The notes beneath the pieces are model-generated. The model saw only the letters and a list, made by a program, of their open reading frames with translations, had not been told where the DNA came from and searched no databases. The position numbers and the translations under genes were made by a program. A DNA stretch of 64,000 bases from Suillus spraguei (Eukaryota > Basidiomycota > Agaricomycetes > Boletales > Suillaceae). Positions 44,690 through 56,090 of this stretch are shown here, piece by piece. Position 1 is the first letter of the stretch. Each line of letters begins with the position of its first letter. The DNA lies in NCBI GenBank assembly GCA_016800925.1, contig JABCPU010000259.1, positions 1 to 64,000 of the forward strand, read 5' to 3'.

Positions 44690-45901
44690 CACAAGGAGAA
44701 CTCATCATAGTAACTTTGTGCGATCGAATACGACGTGATGACGAGAGTAGTGCCTGTATCAACGATGGCAGATGCGGCTTGCGACTTGATGACCACTTGT
44801 CCCAACCTCGAGATGCTATCCACCTCTACCTGCCAATAGCCTCTCCGTCACAGGAACATAAGTGAGTGTGTCAGAGTGGTAAAGATACGTATTTGTTCCT
44901 CCGATGACCATTTCGCTATCTCCTGGAGTAGTAGATAGCTTGAACCCAAAGACGCTTTGCGGTAGTTCGCTACTGTCATTCAGTGTTTGGAAAAGTGGAG
45001 TTCCTTCAAACTCTGATATTTCGGGGAATGCCAGACCGGAGAGACTGTCAGGAGGAAAAGATCTGTTCTTACTGAACTCTGGCGAATATAACCATGCTGC
45101 ACCGACAGTCTGATCCTGAGCCTTGTAAACCATATGAGTAAAGTGAACGTGAACGCCTGGGACAACTAACTTCGTAACCCCCAACAAAAACATCGTCGAC
45201 GTACTCCTCGCCCGCTGTTTCCCCAGCGCCGTACATGAGTATGAACGGCTGGCCAGAATCTTGGGCAGAAGAAGATGCAGTAGGGTCGTATCATGTATGC
45301 CCATCACAAGTGACTTCGCATTGCGTAGATGGAAGGACTACGTGAATATTACTATCAGCGCAGGAATAAAGGAATATACTTCTGGTGCTCACACAGGTCT
45401 GAGCTGCCAGTGTCGAACACCACTTCAGAATATCGGGGTTAGACCTATCACAGCGTAGAATCGATCAAACCAACCTGTAAACGTTTTAGGGGGCGTGCCC
45501 ACGCCGATCTCGCCGTACCAGAGGTCTGCGTCGTAGTTTACAAGGGCAAGGGGCACGTTTCCATTCCGTTTTGCGACCGAGCGAATGTGGAAGCGACTAC
45601 TCAGGGGATGGGGAGACCCAGTATTCCGTTGGTAAGCCACCATGGTGGCACTGTACTTACTAGTTCACGTCAGGTTGATGAATGTGATGTAAGAAAGAAT
45701 CTCAGATATACGATGTACAAAATCAACTGTTGCCACACAGTCATCGGATCAAACACTTTGGAGCTGTTGGCGGCGTTTGATCTGGAGTTGAGGGAATACG
45801 TTGTGTGCGACGCATGTTAGAAGGAACATTTGGCGGAGGATTCGGAGTAGGTGACCGACAACTGCCGCAACAAGAAGTGCACAGATTGTAGTAAACTTCA
45901 T
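44690..45901 (-). pseudogene. Pepsin-type aspartic protease (A1), frameshifted
   Basis: The ATG at 45901 opens MKFTTICALLVAAVVG, a secretory signal peptide. WYGEIGVGTPPKTFT (about 45520) is the start of the mature fold; the first catalytic site is VVFDTGSSDL (45398-45420), the flap region is YGAGETAGEEYVDDVFVGG (about 45220) and the second catalytic site is AIVDTGTTLV (about 44745-44770). GLAFPEISEFEGTPLF and FGFKLSTTPGDSEMVIGG are family landmarks between them. Short introns occur. The frame slips after the signal peptide and after VFVGG (about 45180), and the C-terminus after DTGTTLV does not continue as in the family. A secreted acid protease originally; probably dead now. Confidence 0.75.
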
Positions 45902-46267
45902 CTTGTAGGTGTGTCACTTTGGTGGTGTAAAGTAAGAAGGGTGGCAACGACCATGTATGTCGAGAAAGCCACCAGTATTGTCATCGCGTCTAAGCATGAA
46001 TGCAAGCTTTCAGTTTGGACTGACGGGCGGCCCCCACGGTAGTGACTTGAGCTCTGCCTGTCACCTGATCTCGTTCGATTGGGCCTTTACTGACCTTATG
46101 ACTTAAGCTTATCTTTCGGAGCCATCTCTGGTCACTCACTCCCTCGGCCTTGGTCGTTGACAATGAGCGATGCAAGCGTCGGCGGTAAGAGTGCTGAAAG
46201 TAGGTATCATTCTGTCCCAATCTATTTACAAACATAGTGTACATTCGCTTCTTGTTGAGTGGTATGA
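45902..46267. other. Intergenic, nothing seen
   Basis: No convincing coding sequence between the protease and the Crinkler gene, which are in the same orientation. The downstream untranslated region of the Crinkler gene must lie here. Confidence 0.4.
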
Positions 46268-48547
46268 CTACTCGGCCCTCATTTGAATGATGAAATCGAG
46301 CATCTCATCATCATGAGCCGCCTTAACGGGTAGTCCATCTCTCACATCACTTGGTCTCCTTATCTGGGTGTAATTCACGTATGGTGGATATAGCACGACG
46401 TTTGCTGCCCCTGCCCAGTCGAAATCGATGATCATGAACTTTGTCCTATCGTCCTTCTTCACCAAGATGTTGGTATCGCGTATATCGCCATGGACAAAGT
46501 TTTCAGCATGGAGTTTTTTCAACTGCTCCCGGATAGGCTCGAACGCCGATCGGGGGAGGTGCTCGGTGTTGGGCAAGTCGGCCAATACATCGTAGCCGAC
46601 AAGCTTATCCATGACCACCATGTACCAACCTCCAGGAAGCTTTTCAAATCCTCGTAATCTGGGGGCAAGTCCTGACGATGCACAACGCAAATGAACCTCC
46701 TGACAATAATGCCGGACAAACTTGATGCAGATCGCATCTTCGGCAGGTCTGTCAGTGAGGGTCCCAAAGAATACGAGTCTCTTCGACGCTCCTTCATCTT
46801 CATCGAGCTGTCCAGTATATTTGAAACATGTTTTGCCGCCGTCGTCGAGAGATGTGAAGCTTGTCTGATACGGGAACAGTATAGGGTGAGATAGCGTGTT
46901 AGTAAGTTCAGATTCAGGAGGGAGCGTTTCGTGATATCCCTTGAGCGATCTGATAGCTTGGCAGAATGCGGCCATGTGACGTGCGGCGGCGATCTGATTA
47001 TAGGTATCGGTGGAATGATAATTGAATACAAGAGGGCTCGAAAGGATCTGTGCAGCAGGGCGCGAAGTCCAAACAGCACCGGCAAAGACAATGTATGGTC
47101 CTGGAAAAAAGAGTAGTTCATATGTCATATTCCAAGCCTGAGGGAATCTCGGCACTGACCAAAAACTATGAAGAGGAAACACGGCAGAGAAAACCCCGAC
47201 ATCTGAGGCGCCAACGTTCTCGTTGACTCGATGTAATACGCGACAGCCTGCATATATGGTTCCGAAATGGAGGATCCTACCTCGTTCTTGAACTCGGCAA
47301 TCACAAAAGGATGTTGATTGTTACGGACGGCGACAGACATAAGTGCATCCGTCGTGTATGCAGTTCCTGGCACCTTGCGGTAGAGTTGAAAGTCAAGGTG
47401 GAACCTTGCGAGCACATTTTTAATCGCTTGTACTCGCATCTCTTCAGATTGATACAGGGCTGACATGGCATTCGCCAGTTCATTGACGAGGTTGTTATCT
47501 TCTTCTGTTATCGTGTGAGTCTGGCAGTCATCGATGAATTGGCCGAAGACTGGATGTAGTAGAGTGGCAGGAATCGTTTCCTCGAGATCGCGAGGACGAC
47601 CACAGGTTATCTGTAGCTTTTTGTCATTCTGTCGTTCACGGAACGAGGAAGGATATGAACTATTAGAGGGCGATTGTGATCTTTTTGATTTCGACTGTAA
47701 ATTCTTTTTTTTAAATGTTCGTCGAGATTTGCGAGGAAGGTATCTCGTGCCACTTTAATTGGGTCCTCTCCTTCGATGACGTAGTTAACCCGCCGAGGAG
47801 GATTCGTTGACCCTGCGAGCCGGAAAATCAGTATAGTCCAATGAGACCATACAGTCACTCACTATTATCAGAGGAAACTTGGACGATAACCCGGAGAGGC
47901 TCGAGAACTGGTATGCTCAGGAAATAATCGAATAGTGGTATGACTTGGGCCACGTCGAGCAAGTGACCCGCATCGAGGGTATCAAGGCTCTCCCGAAGTT
48001 CATCTTGGGATTCGGATATTCTGTATAAGCATATGCGGTTGTGGTCTATGTTGTTAAGTTGTGATGCTTTCTCCTGCATCCGATCTTTAAGCATTCCCAT
48101 TGGTGCATCCGGGCTGATCGAAATGTCGAAGCGGTCATAGACAGTGCTACCTCGTAACCACCAATGAATTACCAGGAGTGGGGTATCTGGAGAACAGGAA
48201 TCAATTGCAAAGACAAGCTTAGGTCACCACCATTACATACCTATAATGATATGGATGCGCTCTTCGGGCGGTGCTGCTGCGAACAGGCTTGATAACTTAC
48301 GCAATGGTGGCAATGGTTTCCCAAGCTCAGATAGGAGAACACTGCGAAGATTCTCATCATAGGGTTCGGCCACAGGATCTCTGGGCTTGTAGAGTCGAAG
48401 ATCTGAAGCAGGCACATCAATAACCCGAGCTTCCTTCAACAACGTTTTCAGGGTATCGACAGTTTGAAAGCGTGAAATTGTGACACCGAATACTCGGTCG
48501 ATGTCGGTACCTCGTACCCAACAGTTCAGCGTGAAAACGTCAGACAT
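46268..48547 (-). CDS. Crinkler (CRN) protein with C-terminal kinase domain
   Basis: Exons 48547-48241, 48186-47863, 47812-47160 and 47100-46268 join with standard GT-AG introns of 50-59 bases. Exon 1 is a complete Crinkler N-domain of ubiquitin-like type: LNCWVRGTDIDRVFGVTI, LRLYKPRDPV and LSSLFAAAPPEERIHIIIG. Exon 2 begins LVIHWWLRGSTVYDRFDISI and ends PLRVIVQVSS, apparently a second diverged ubiquitin-like copy. Exon 3 has ITCGRPRDLEETIPATLLHP, the usual CRN linker, and QAVAYYIESTRTLAPQ. Exon 4 is a kinase lobe with catalytic HGDIRDTNIL and the metal-binding IIDFDWAG. CRN proteins act in the host nucleus in oomycetes and chytrids; in basidiomycetes their role is unsettled and may be conflict-related. 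One base must be gained at a T8 run (47705-47712) to keep exon 3 in frame. Confidence 0.85.
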
Positions 48548-48800
48548 GGTGATTGAAAGTCGAGACCGTTTATCGAGGACGCCACAATTTATAACGATTT
48601 GGTCCCATTGTGTACATGTAAGCAACCCTGTGGTCAGAGCTGACCTAAACTGGAGAGCGTGGGTCATACCCAGATGGCACACAGCAGCACGCCATGAATC
48701 AGACGTCCACAGATTTTAGGACCCTGCGCGGATGGGACTTCCGCGTGAAGAACTAGTTGATAGAGGACCATAGCTAACAACTCAGGTTAACAACTCAGAT
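48548..48800 (-). promoter_or_regulatory. Upstream region of the Crinkler gene
   Basis: Contains the presumed promoter, no TATA box that I can single out. CTAACAACTCAG / TTAACAACTCAG is repeated at 48775-48798, just before the intron-like array. Confidence 0.3.
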
Positions 48801-48809
48801 AGATAGGTT

Positions 48810-50374
48810 GTGAGTATATCGATCCTCCTCCAAGCTCGAGCCACGCTGATCCAAGTCATTGCCAACTATTCACAGTTTGTGAGTATGTTGATCCTCCTTC
48901 AAGCCGGAGCCATGCTGATCGAAGTCCTTGCCCACCGTTGGCAGGATGTGAGCGTGTTGATCCTCCTCCGAGCTCGAGCTATGCCGATAGAAGTCCTTGG
49001 TCACTGTTCGCAGGGTGAGTGTGTTGATCCTCCTTCGAGCTCGAGCCGTGCTGATTGAAGTCGTTGCACACTGTTCGCAGGGTGTGAGTGTGTCAATCTT
49101 CCTCTGAGCCCAAGTCATGCTGATCAAAGTCCTTTCCCACTGTCCGTAGCCTGTGAGTGTGTCGATCTTATTTCGAGCTCAGGCCATGCTGATCGAAGTA
49201 CTTGTCCACTGTTCGCAGTGTGAGTGTGCTGATCCTCCTTTGAACCTGATACACGTTGATTGCCGTCCTCTCGCGTTGTTCGTAGTATGTGAGTGTGTCG
49301 ATCCTGCTTGAGCTCGAGCCGTGCTGATACAATTCATTGCCTACCTATTGACAGTGGGTGAATATATCGATCCTCCTTCGAGCTCGAGCCATACTGATCC
49401 AAGTCGTTTCCCACTGTTTGCAGGATGTGAGTGTGTTGATCCCCCTTCGATCTCGTGCCATGCTGATCAAAGTCATTGCACACTGTTCGCAGGGTGTGAG
49501 TGTGTCGATCTTCCTTCGAGCTCGAGCCATATTGATAGAACTCCTTGTCCACTGTTCACAGGGTGCGAGTGTGTTGATCCTCCTTCAAGCTCCAGTCATG
49601 CTGATCGAAGTCCTTGCCCACTGTTTGCAGTTTGTGAGTGTGTCGATCCTCCTTCGAACTAGAGCCATCCTGATCGAAGTCCTTGCCCACTATTCGCAGG
49701 TTGTAAGTGCCCCAATTCTCCTTTGAGCTCTAGCCATGCTCATCGAGTCGTTGCCTATCTTTCGCAACGTGTGAGCGTGTCGATCTTCCTTCGAGCGCGA
49801 GCGATGCTGAAAGAACTCCTTGTCTACTGTTCCCAGGATGTGAGTGTGTCGATCCTCCGAGTCCGAGTCATGCTCATCGAGGTCCTTACCCATATTTCAC
49901 AGGATGTGGGTGCGTTGATGCTCCTTCGAGCTCAAGCCATGCTCCTCGACGTCCTTGCCCACTACTTATTCGCAGTTCGTGAGTGTGTCGATCCTCCTTC
50001 GAGCTCGGGCCATGTTCATCGAAGTCCTTGCACACTGTTTGCAGTATGTGAGTTTCGATCTTCCTCCGAGCTCGACCCATGCTGATCGAAGTCCTTGTCC
50101 ACTATTCCCAGGGTGTAAGTGTGTCGATGTTCCTTCGAGCTTGAGCCATTCTGATAGAAGTCCTTGCCCACCATTCATAGTATGTCGATCCTCCTTCAAG
50201 CTCGAGCCATGCTGATTCAATTATGCGCAGGTTGTGAGTGTGTCAACCCTCCTTCCAGCTTGATCCATGCTAATCGAAGGCCTTGCCCACTGTTTGCAGG
50301 TTGTAAGTGTGTTGATTCTTCTTCAAGCTCGAGCCCGTACTGATCGAAGTTATCGCCCCCTGTTTGCAGGATGT
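48810..50374 (+). repeat. 69-bp tandem array of intron-like units
   Basis: About 23 units. A typical unit reads GTGAGTGTGTTGATCCTCC, then TTCGAGCTCGAGCCATG, then CTGATCGAAGTCCTTGCCCA and CTGTTCGCAG. GTGAGT (5' splice site), CTGAT (fits the fungal branch consensus CTNAY), a pyrimidine-rich stretch and CAG (3' splice site) recur in this order and spacing in most units, with only 2-5 bases between one CAG and the next GTGAGT. The array leads straight into the intron at 50375-50439. Period varies between 66 and 70. Open frames across it are by-products. Confidence 0.8.
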
Positions 50375-50669
50375 GAGTGTCTCGATCCTCCTTCAAGCTC
50401 GAGCATTTCTGATATCCCTTCCTTCGCCTGTTCAGTACCTACACGGCTCTCAAGTTTCGGTAAAAAATAGTGTGATCAATGGAGACGTGCCAAGCACATT
50501 TGAATCTTCTGCAATGCTCATGCGTCACATAGAACATCTCTTAAACGCGTCTCCCAAGGGTCTCTTTGCTCTCTCGCGATCAGGTAACAACCCTGATGCG
50601 CCTCATGGTCTTGGCTTCATCGAGGCTGTAATGGCAGAGCTCGTCGACGAAGTTGAGACGCTGCGGTAG
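50375..50669 (+). CDS. Last exon of an unidentified gene behind an intron-like unit
   Basis: The final array unit (GTGAGTGTCTC at 50375, CTGAT near 50409, TTCAG at 50439) makes a normal 65-base fungal intron. It is followed by codons YLHGSQVSVKNSVINGDVPS, SAMLMRHIEHLLNASPKGLF, PDAPHGLGFIEAVMAELVDE, to a TAG at 50667-50669. Upstream exons are not found; they may have been lost when the array expanded. Not recognised. Confidence 0.4.
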
Positions 50670-50911
50670 GCCAATGTAGAGATTGACGTGGCAAACGAAT
50701 CAGATAGGACGATGACACCGTTCGTCCAGTGACAGGGAACATCAGTCAGAACGAGCATACAGATGTTCACGCGGGAGTCACTTCCGCGCACCTAACCTCA
50801 TGAGCGCTAAGATGTCGACAACATCCTATGCAAGTTTTTATTTTCTAAAAATAAAAGGAACAAAGCTTGAAAGATGCCAATGAGTCAGAAACCGAGTGAC
50901 TGCAGCGATAA

Positions 50912-51842
50912 TCAAGAACACAGCCAGCGACGAAACTTTATCTTCCTAATCTCCAAATTATCCTCCTTCTCTATGTCAAAATCATCATTGTAGAAGATAA
51001 TGAGGGAGTTGATGGTTCCTAAAGTATACGTATCTGTATTGCGGTCAAAAAAGGGAGGGACGGTCCCTAATGCAGCAGGCTGGATCGTAGCTGGTGGGGG
51101 AAGGTGATTGATGTTTTCTGGCCTCGATACTTGCAACGCTAGTTCACGACCATGTCCACTACTCTACGACAATAATGAAGGGACACTTTAGGATATGGGG
51201 ACAGAGATAACAGCGGACTGACTCACAGTTTTTTGAAGGGGTTTGTAATAATTTCTTTCCTGTGGCACCTTAGCATTTTGACTCGCAAGTCTGATATTCA
51301 TGACCATAGCCCGAGTCTCTTGTAACATCGCTTGATTCTCGTTTATGATCGCCTGAGTGGTATTTTGTGTTCTTTGTATCTCGTCCAACCTCGCCAGGAC
51401 ATCAACAGCTCCAACTGTTGCTGTCGCATCTACATGAAGATTAGTGAACTCTGGGTCTGGCGCCAAAACGAGGAGAGCTTTCACTCACGAATGGCGCGCA
51501 ATACATGAGCTCGGTTTTTCGCAGCTTCAATATGCATGTGAGACACTGCCGGGATTATACCTGAATTGGATTGATACTCAAAACATTGATCGCGCACTGA
51601 AACAACGCAAGCTAAAACTACTTGTACTTACGGCTGAGAGGCTCCAGTTCCTGCACAGTCTTCTCTGCATCGTAGGCCGCATTTATATCAAAGGGATCTC
51701 CAATATCTTTACCTTCATTGATTCTATGAGAAGCTAAGGCGGAGATGTGGAGAAGGTCTGGGAACATATCTGCCAAAGAACGAACAGCTAATGGATAGGT
51801 TATCGCAGCCATTCCAGATGATTGTGAGATGTAGCAGATCAA
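50912..51842 (-). CDS. Hypothetical protein, multi-exon
   Basis: Three exon-like pieces. 51842-51618 has SLADMFPDLLHISALASHRI and DPFDINAAYDAEKTVQELEP. 51484-51230 has LLVLAPDPEFTNLHVDATAT then a helix, LARLDEIQRTQNTTQAIINE, and QNAKVPQERNYYKPLQKT. 51136-50912 has NINHLPPPATIQPAALGTVP and YTLGTINSLIIFYNDDFDIE. The composition is steady and introns are plausible, so this is probably a real cytosolic protein of about 230-260 residues. I know no function. The short gap 50670-50911 holds its 3' region. Confidence 0.5.
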
Positions 51843-52130
51843 GTTGCCACAGTGGTTGCGAGGTCGATGCCAATGATTAGTTTAGCTATAGCCCAAGTGG
51901 TTGGGTAGTTGAGTCAATATGAATCAATTGCATCCGTGCCAGGGAACAGGTAAGCACGAGCACATGATTACGTGAAATAGTCTGGAACCCCTTGCCATGA
52001 CCAATTTTCCCATGACAGCTTCGCAGGCTGGCTATATGTCATGGACATGAACGCACTGACAGTGGACTGGCCACAGGTGAGCCCTGGCACTCACGATGAT
52101 CCAGTGTGTTGATTGATCTCTTGTTGATGA
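51843..52130. other. No gene seen
   Basis: Likely the shared upstream region of the minus-strand hypothetical gene and the following + strand gene. TTGGGTAGTTGAGTCAA near 51905 is not assigned. Confidence 0.3.
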
Positions 52131-52616
52131 TCTGCCAGGCTCCAACGGATGCGTCGTTCCGGCTGGCTAAGTGAAGAAGCTGTTTTGAAAGCAGCATCAG
52201 CCGTCCTGCGCCGCCAGACTCAGAGGCAGACAAGACGACGTTCACTGAAAACCAAGAGTCTAAAACGACGTACACAACAAATGCTACAACAAGGAATGCT
52301 TCCACTAGCATTGCGAAGAGCGCATCGACAGGTATTCCCAAGAAGAAGGCTAAACCAAAGCTCACTGCGAAGGAGAAAAAGGAACGATTGGTGAGTACTG
52401 ATGCATAGGATATTCTTTCTTGAATTTTGGTCGTCCTTGCAGCTTTCACTTGAGAAGATAGTAATGTCTCTTCCTCTCGAGTTTCGGGGCAGTGATCCGG
52501 CACGTATATTTAATGCCAATGATACGCAACTGTCTGTTGAAGGATAGATATTCCAGGGTCTTCGACATAACATGGAATCTGTAATAGAATTCATGATGGA
52601 CGGTGATGAATGAGGT
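52131..52616 (+). CDS. Lysine-rich hypothetical protein, C-terminal part
   Basis: A threonine/lysine-rich frame (SASTGIPKKKAKPKLTAKEK, ending KERL) meets a clear intron, GTGAGT 52391 to TGCAG 52442, and continues LSLEKIVMSLPLEFRGSDP. GLRHNMESVIEFMMDGDE* appears after a further 60 bases that may be an intron with an altered donor (GC instead of GT, about 52500). An in-frame stop lies near 52170, so the N-terminus is lost or wrongly placed. The block LPLEFRGSDPGLR looks conserved but I cannot name the family. Confidence 0.4.
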
Positions 52617-52779
52617 ATCAAACGTGGGTGATCCTACTTCATTGCATTATACATTAGCTCACAAGTCTTTGCACGCAGTTATCGAGATCATCAGACCTAT
52701 ATACAAGAACCTATATACAAGAACCTTTAATTCTTTCGCAAGGAGCATGGGGGTCCGCTCCCAACGCTTGGCGCTCTCT

Positions 52780-52910
52780 TTTTATCTTTATTTTTATTGG
52801 GGGCACTCATCTGGCGCTCCCTTTTGGTTGGCACTCTCTTTGGTCGGTGCTCTTTTTTTTGGCGCTCCCTTTGGTTGGCACTCTCTTTGTTGGCGCTCGG
52901 GTTCCTGTTC
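52780..52910 (+). repeat. Short repeats of TGGCGCTCCCTTTGGTTGGC
   Basis: Four imperfect 25-35-base units built from GGCGCTC, TTTGGTTGGCACTCTCTTTG and GGTCGGTGCTC. Nothing coding. Confidence 0.5.
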
Positions 52911-53034
52911 GACACCAATGTCAAGAAAATACATCTCCTACTCTTGATTAAGGTGCGTCATTCTTGTCTCGTGTGGTCGCTAGTCTTGCTACTTACGTGG
53001 CGGCTGTCAGGCCATCGCCCTTTTTAATGCAAAT

Positions 53035-53819
53035 CAACATGAGGAGGCAATTATGCGCGTCCAAAAATGCCGCAGGGCAAACTGTAACCAGCGAGACTGC
53101 CCTTCAGCTCCCACTCACTTACTACGGTCCAAGTGTGAGTACCTTTGTTTGCACATTCGTTTCTATGGCCAAAGAAATTCGCTTCAAGATAACTATACAT
53201 TGTGTACCGTACTGATGCCCTTACCTTCCAGATTCCCTTAGGCAGTGACGGCGCTTGGACTTACGGTGGTCTCACCTCGCCAGCAGCTTCTACTTCCTAT
53301 ATAACATCTTCTCCCACCGCGACATCACATCCTCCACCTTCACCCCAACATCATCCTCTGTGACATATGCATCGTCTTCATCATCCTATCAGTCTATATC
53401 TACATCCCCTTCCACCTCTGCGACATCAAATCATTCTTCGAACGCAACTGCCTTATCTAAAGGAGCCTTCATTGGTATCATCATTGGTGCCATCATCTTG
53501 TTCATCATTTTGCTTCTGCTTTTTATCTCGTTCGTTCGTTGGAACTCCCGTCAACAAGAGCTGGTCTGGGTTCCCTTCGCGACAGCGGCGATGATGAAGC
53601 AGATTCTTTCCTCTATCGTAGCACCATTACTTATCCTGAATGCCGTCTACGGCCAGTATCTTCTCTTCCACCCGGTGCTGCCCCATCCCATATTGTAGGA
53701 AGCACTGGCTCCGACCGAACAAGGTCCTCCCAGGCTTCGACAGACTATGGCGTCGTCCTGCCTGCCTGCTCACTCCAAAACAGCTCTAGGTCATGGATAG
53801 GCTTCCAATTCAGAGACTG
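53035..53819 (+). pseudogene. Single-pass membrane protein gene, frameshifted
   Basis: The exon from about 53232 reads PLGSDGAWTYGGLTSPAAS, then shifts into a Ser/Thr-rich stalk (SSTFTPTSSSVTYASSSSSY...), followed by a strong transmembrane helix GAFIGIIIGAIILFIILLLL and an R-W stop-transfer. The cytoplasmic tail continues in yet another frame (GDEADSFLYRSTITYPE). Mid2/WSC-like agaricomycete proteins have this plan: small extracellular domain, mucin-like stalk, one helix, short tail. A cysteine-containing segment (53050-53130) may be the extracellular domain. At least two frameshifts, so likely inactive. Confidence 0.5.
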
Positions 53820-54480
53820 AAAATGTGTACGGTATGTCTGTTTGAGAATATGCTGGTCTTTTCGATATGATACTGTTTGCTAGGTCACCAAACACTCGCT
53901 TACACTTCGTATGTTATTAGATCAGGAAAATTGCAATGTCACTTTTACCGTCCAAGTCCGTTCTTGAGGACCTCTGAAGTCTATGCTTCATGACGGAAGA
54001 AGCATGGTTGAGATTCTACCCATGTTACTTGTAGAGATACATGAAAAGATGGTGCGATAGACACTGTAGTGTGCCGATTTTTCTGTTCATTACTGAAACA
54101 AATGGAGCGCCTGTAAAATGTTCCAACTGCTCGCCTAAGACTCGGACTCTATTCGTACAGAATAAATACTTGGTAAGAAGCACGTTTTCGACATCTATGA
54201 ACTAGTCCAGGTACAGTAGCGAAGAATGATTGGTATGGTTGTAACCGTTATCTCCAATTCCACGCCAGTCCATGGACTTGAATTTACAACTTCATGAAAC
54301 GTTCAAACTTGTATCAACTTTATGAGAGGAAGAGTTCTGTGCAAATTCTCATCGTATCTGCAGGACTCCTAACAGTGTGCCCAACAGTGCGAGGATCACT
54401 GAAGATCTCATAGTCGTTACCCCCCTTTACAGAAATTGTCAACAGATGAACATTCGTCGAGTAAGAAACTCAACTCTTAC
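53820..54480. other. No gene identified
   Basis: Unique sequence without long open frames. Minus-strand and plus-strand reading gave nothing I recognise. Confidence 0.35.
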
Positions 54481-55420
54481 CTTGCTCGTCTTGTCCCCGA
54501 GAAAGTGGATTTCCTCGAAGTTATCTTTCTCGACATGTCTAAGGCAGTAAGTCTTATCCCACCCGTGTGGAAAGACATCAAATGATATCTGACCACCGAT
54601 AGAGAACATTAGATTCAGTCATTTGAATTTCTTCCGGAGGATTTCCACGAAGTCCGCCCTAATGTGGTGTTCCTGCCAGGAATCAGTGATATGATAATGA
54701 ATGCTTTTCTCATGTTGCTACCTTGTCGTAAGCCTCGAAATCAATATGTTCCTGGACACTGCGGAGTCCAGGGATGGCAACACATGTTCAGGGAAGAGCA
54801 CAAAAGTGAACCCATGTTGCGTTGCGGCCGATAGGGCTGACGTTGATCATGCCATTGCGGAACTCGACGAACGTACCACTGTAATTTGCAAGTAAATGGG
54901 CAGATCAACAGCGGAAGATCGTAGGAATTCACCGTTTGATCGGGATATTCAAGTCAGCGATATAATGCAAGATGAAGTTGACCAGCTCCTGGTAGTCCTT
55001 TTCACCTACCGTTTTGATGAAAGACTGCGACTCGAGCGGTTTTCCGAGTCGATACGCAGTAAGGTCGTTCTCAGCGAACCCAAAGTCGAATTCCTCCAGA
55101 ACTACGAATGGGTATGAGTATCTTAGCAGAGACTGGAGACAAGCTTCGTACCATTGATATTGCCAACACTGAGCTGTTCAGATATCTTGACAAGATCAGG
55201 CCCACCAACGAAGCCTATAGCCACCTGCTTTCTGAGGTTGCGCAAGAGCTGGATTATTTCTGGCGATGCTCTCTGTCGGGAGATCATCTCGACATCAAGC
55301 GTGGTAGTTGTTGGGAAGTTGGATTACCTGACGTGCAGGCGATAACGTCCCATCGACATCGAACCGCACGAGCTTCTTGATGGGCCGTTCAGCGAAATCT
55401 GCAGACACCATGATGGTATG
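54481..55420 (+). pseudogene. Degraded gene of unknown family
   Basis: Pieces of coding quality in changing frames: [20 protein letters not shown] (54480), FEFLPEDFHEVRPNVVFLPG (54620-54685), [19 protein letters not shown] (about 54838), DEVDQLLVVLFTYRFDERLR (about 54975), SEPKVEFLQNYEWV (55075), GDKLRTIDIANTELFRYLDK (about 55135) and EAYSHLLSEVAQELDYFWRC. They read like one mainly helical protein with several indels and stops. Family unknown. Confidence 0.4.
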
Positions 55421-55479
55421 GTTGTAAAACAATTCCTGTGCTCGAAGGACGAAACAAGTGTCATTGTTATCTCGATCTC

Positions 55480-56090
55480 AACATTCGCCACTGCTTACAC
55501 AAAATCTCACGGTCACACACAGCCACCCCCAACATAGCACCAACTGTGCTGGACATGGATGAAGGCGCAGCTTGGAAAATAGCAATACTATGAAGCAAGT
55601 AAACCGTGCTCGGAAAACTGCTATTATTTGAAACTTACTTCGTATGTGAGAAAGCAACCATGACTCCGGCGCTGCCAAGTACAAATGCTGGGAATACACA
55701 CGGCCAATAGTTTTCGGGCTTTCCCCCATCGAGCGCCAGCAGTAAGGTCACTAAGGTGGCGACCATGCACAATGATAGACCAATAAGGATAATCCACTTT
55801 GAACTGTAGATACAAGAGAGTGATCCAGTGCAGCTCGCAGCAAAGGCTACGATACCGAGTGGCAACCTAGAGAACAAAGAATCTTGATGGTTAGCAATAT
55901 GAAGTGATAGCGAATACCTTACATGTGAACGGCTGTCGACATCACTGACCAATGAAACACGGTTTGCCACATGATACTAAAAATCAATAAACATAACCCC
56001 ACTCCACCAAAAGGATGGCAAAAGTGCAGTGGCCAACAGAACAGAGAAGTTGTTGTAGAACCATGTCCGTGGTGGTCTGGTACAAGATCA
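55480..56090 (-). pseudogene. MFS transporter fragment (drug/H+ antiporter type)
   Basis: Minus-strand blocks in order: WSVMSTAVHMLPLGIVAFAA across an intron, IYSSKWIILIGLSLCMVATL, NYWPCVFPAFVLGSAGVMVA and, after a frameshift at an intron near 55620, IAIFQAAPSSMSSTVGAMLG. These are transmembrane helices 9-13 of 14-spanner major facilitator transporters. The N-terminal two thirds and the end are missing, so the fragment cannot transport. Confidence 0.65.

Noticed and set aside
48810..50439. CRISPR-like array
   Set aside because: No unique spacers between constant repeats; the entire 69-bp unit repeats and this is a eukaryotic sequence.
52443..52616. Assignment of the LPLEFRGSDP protein to a kinetochore (DASH) subunit
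   Set aside because: A vague resemblance only; I could not recall a reliable motif to support it.
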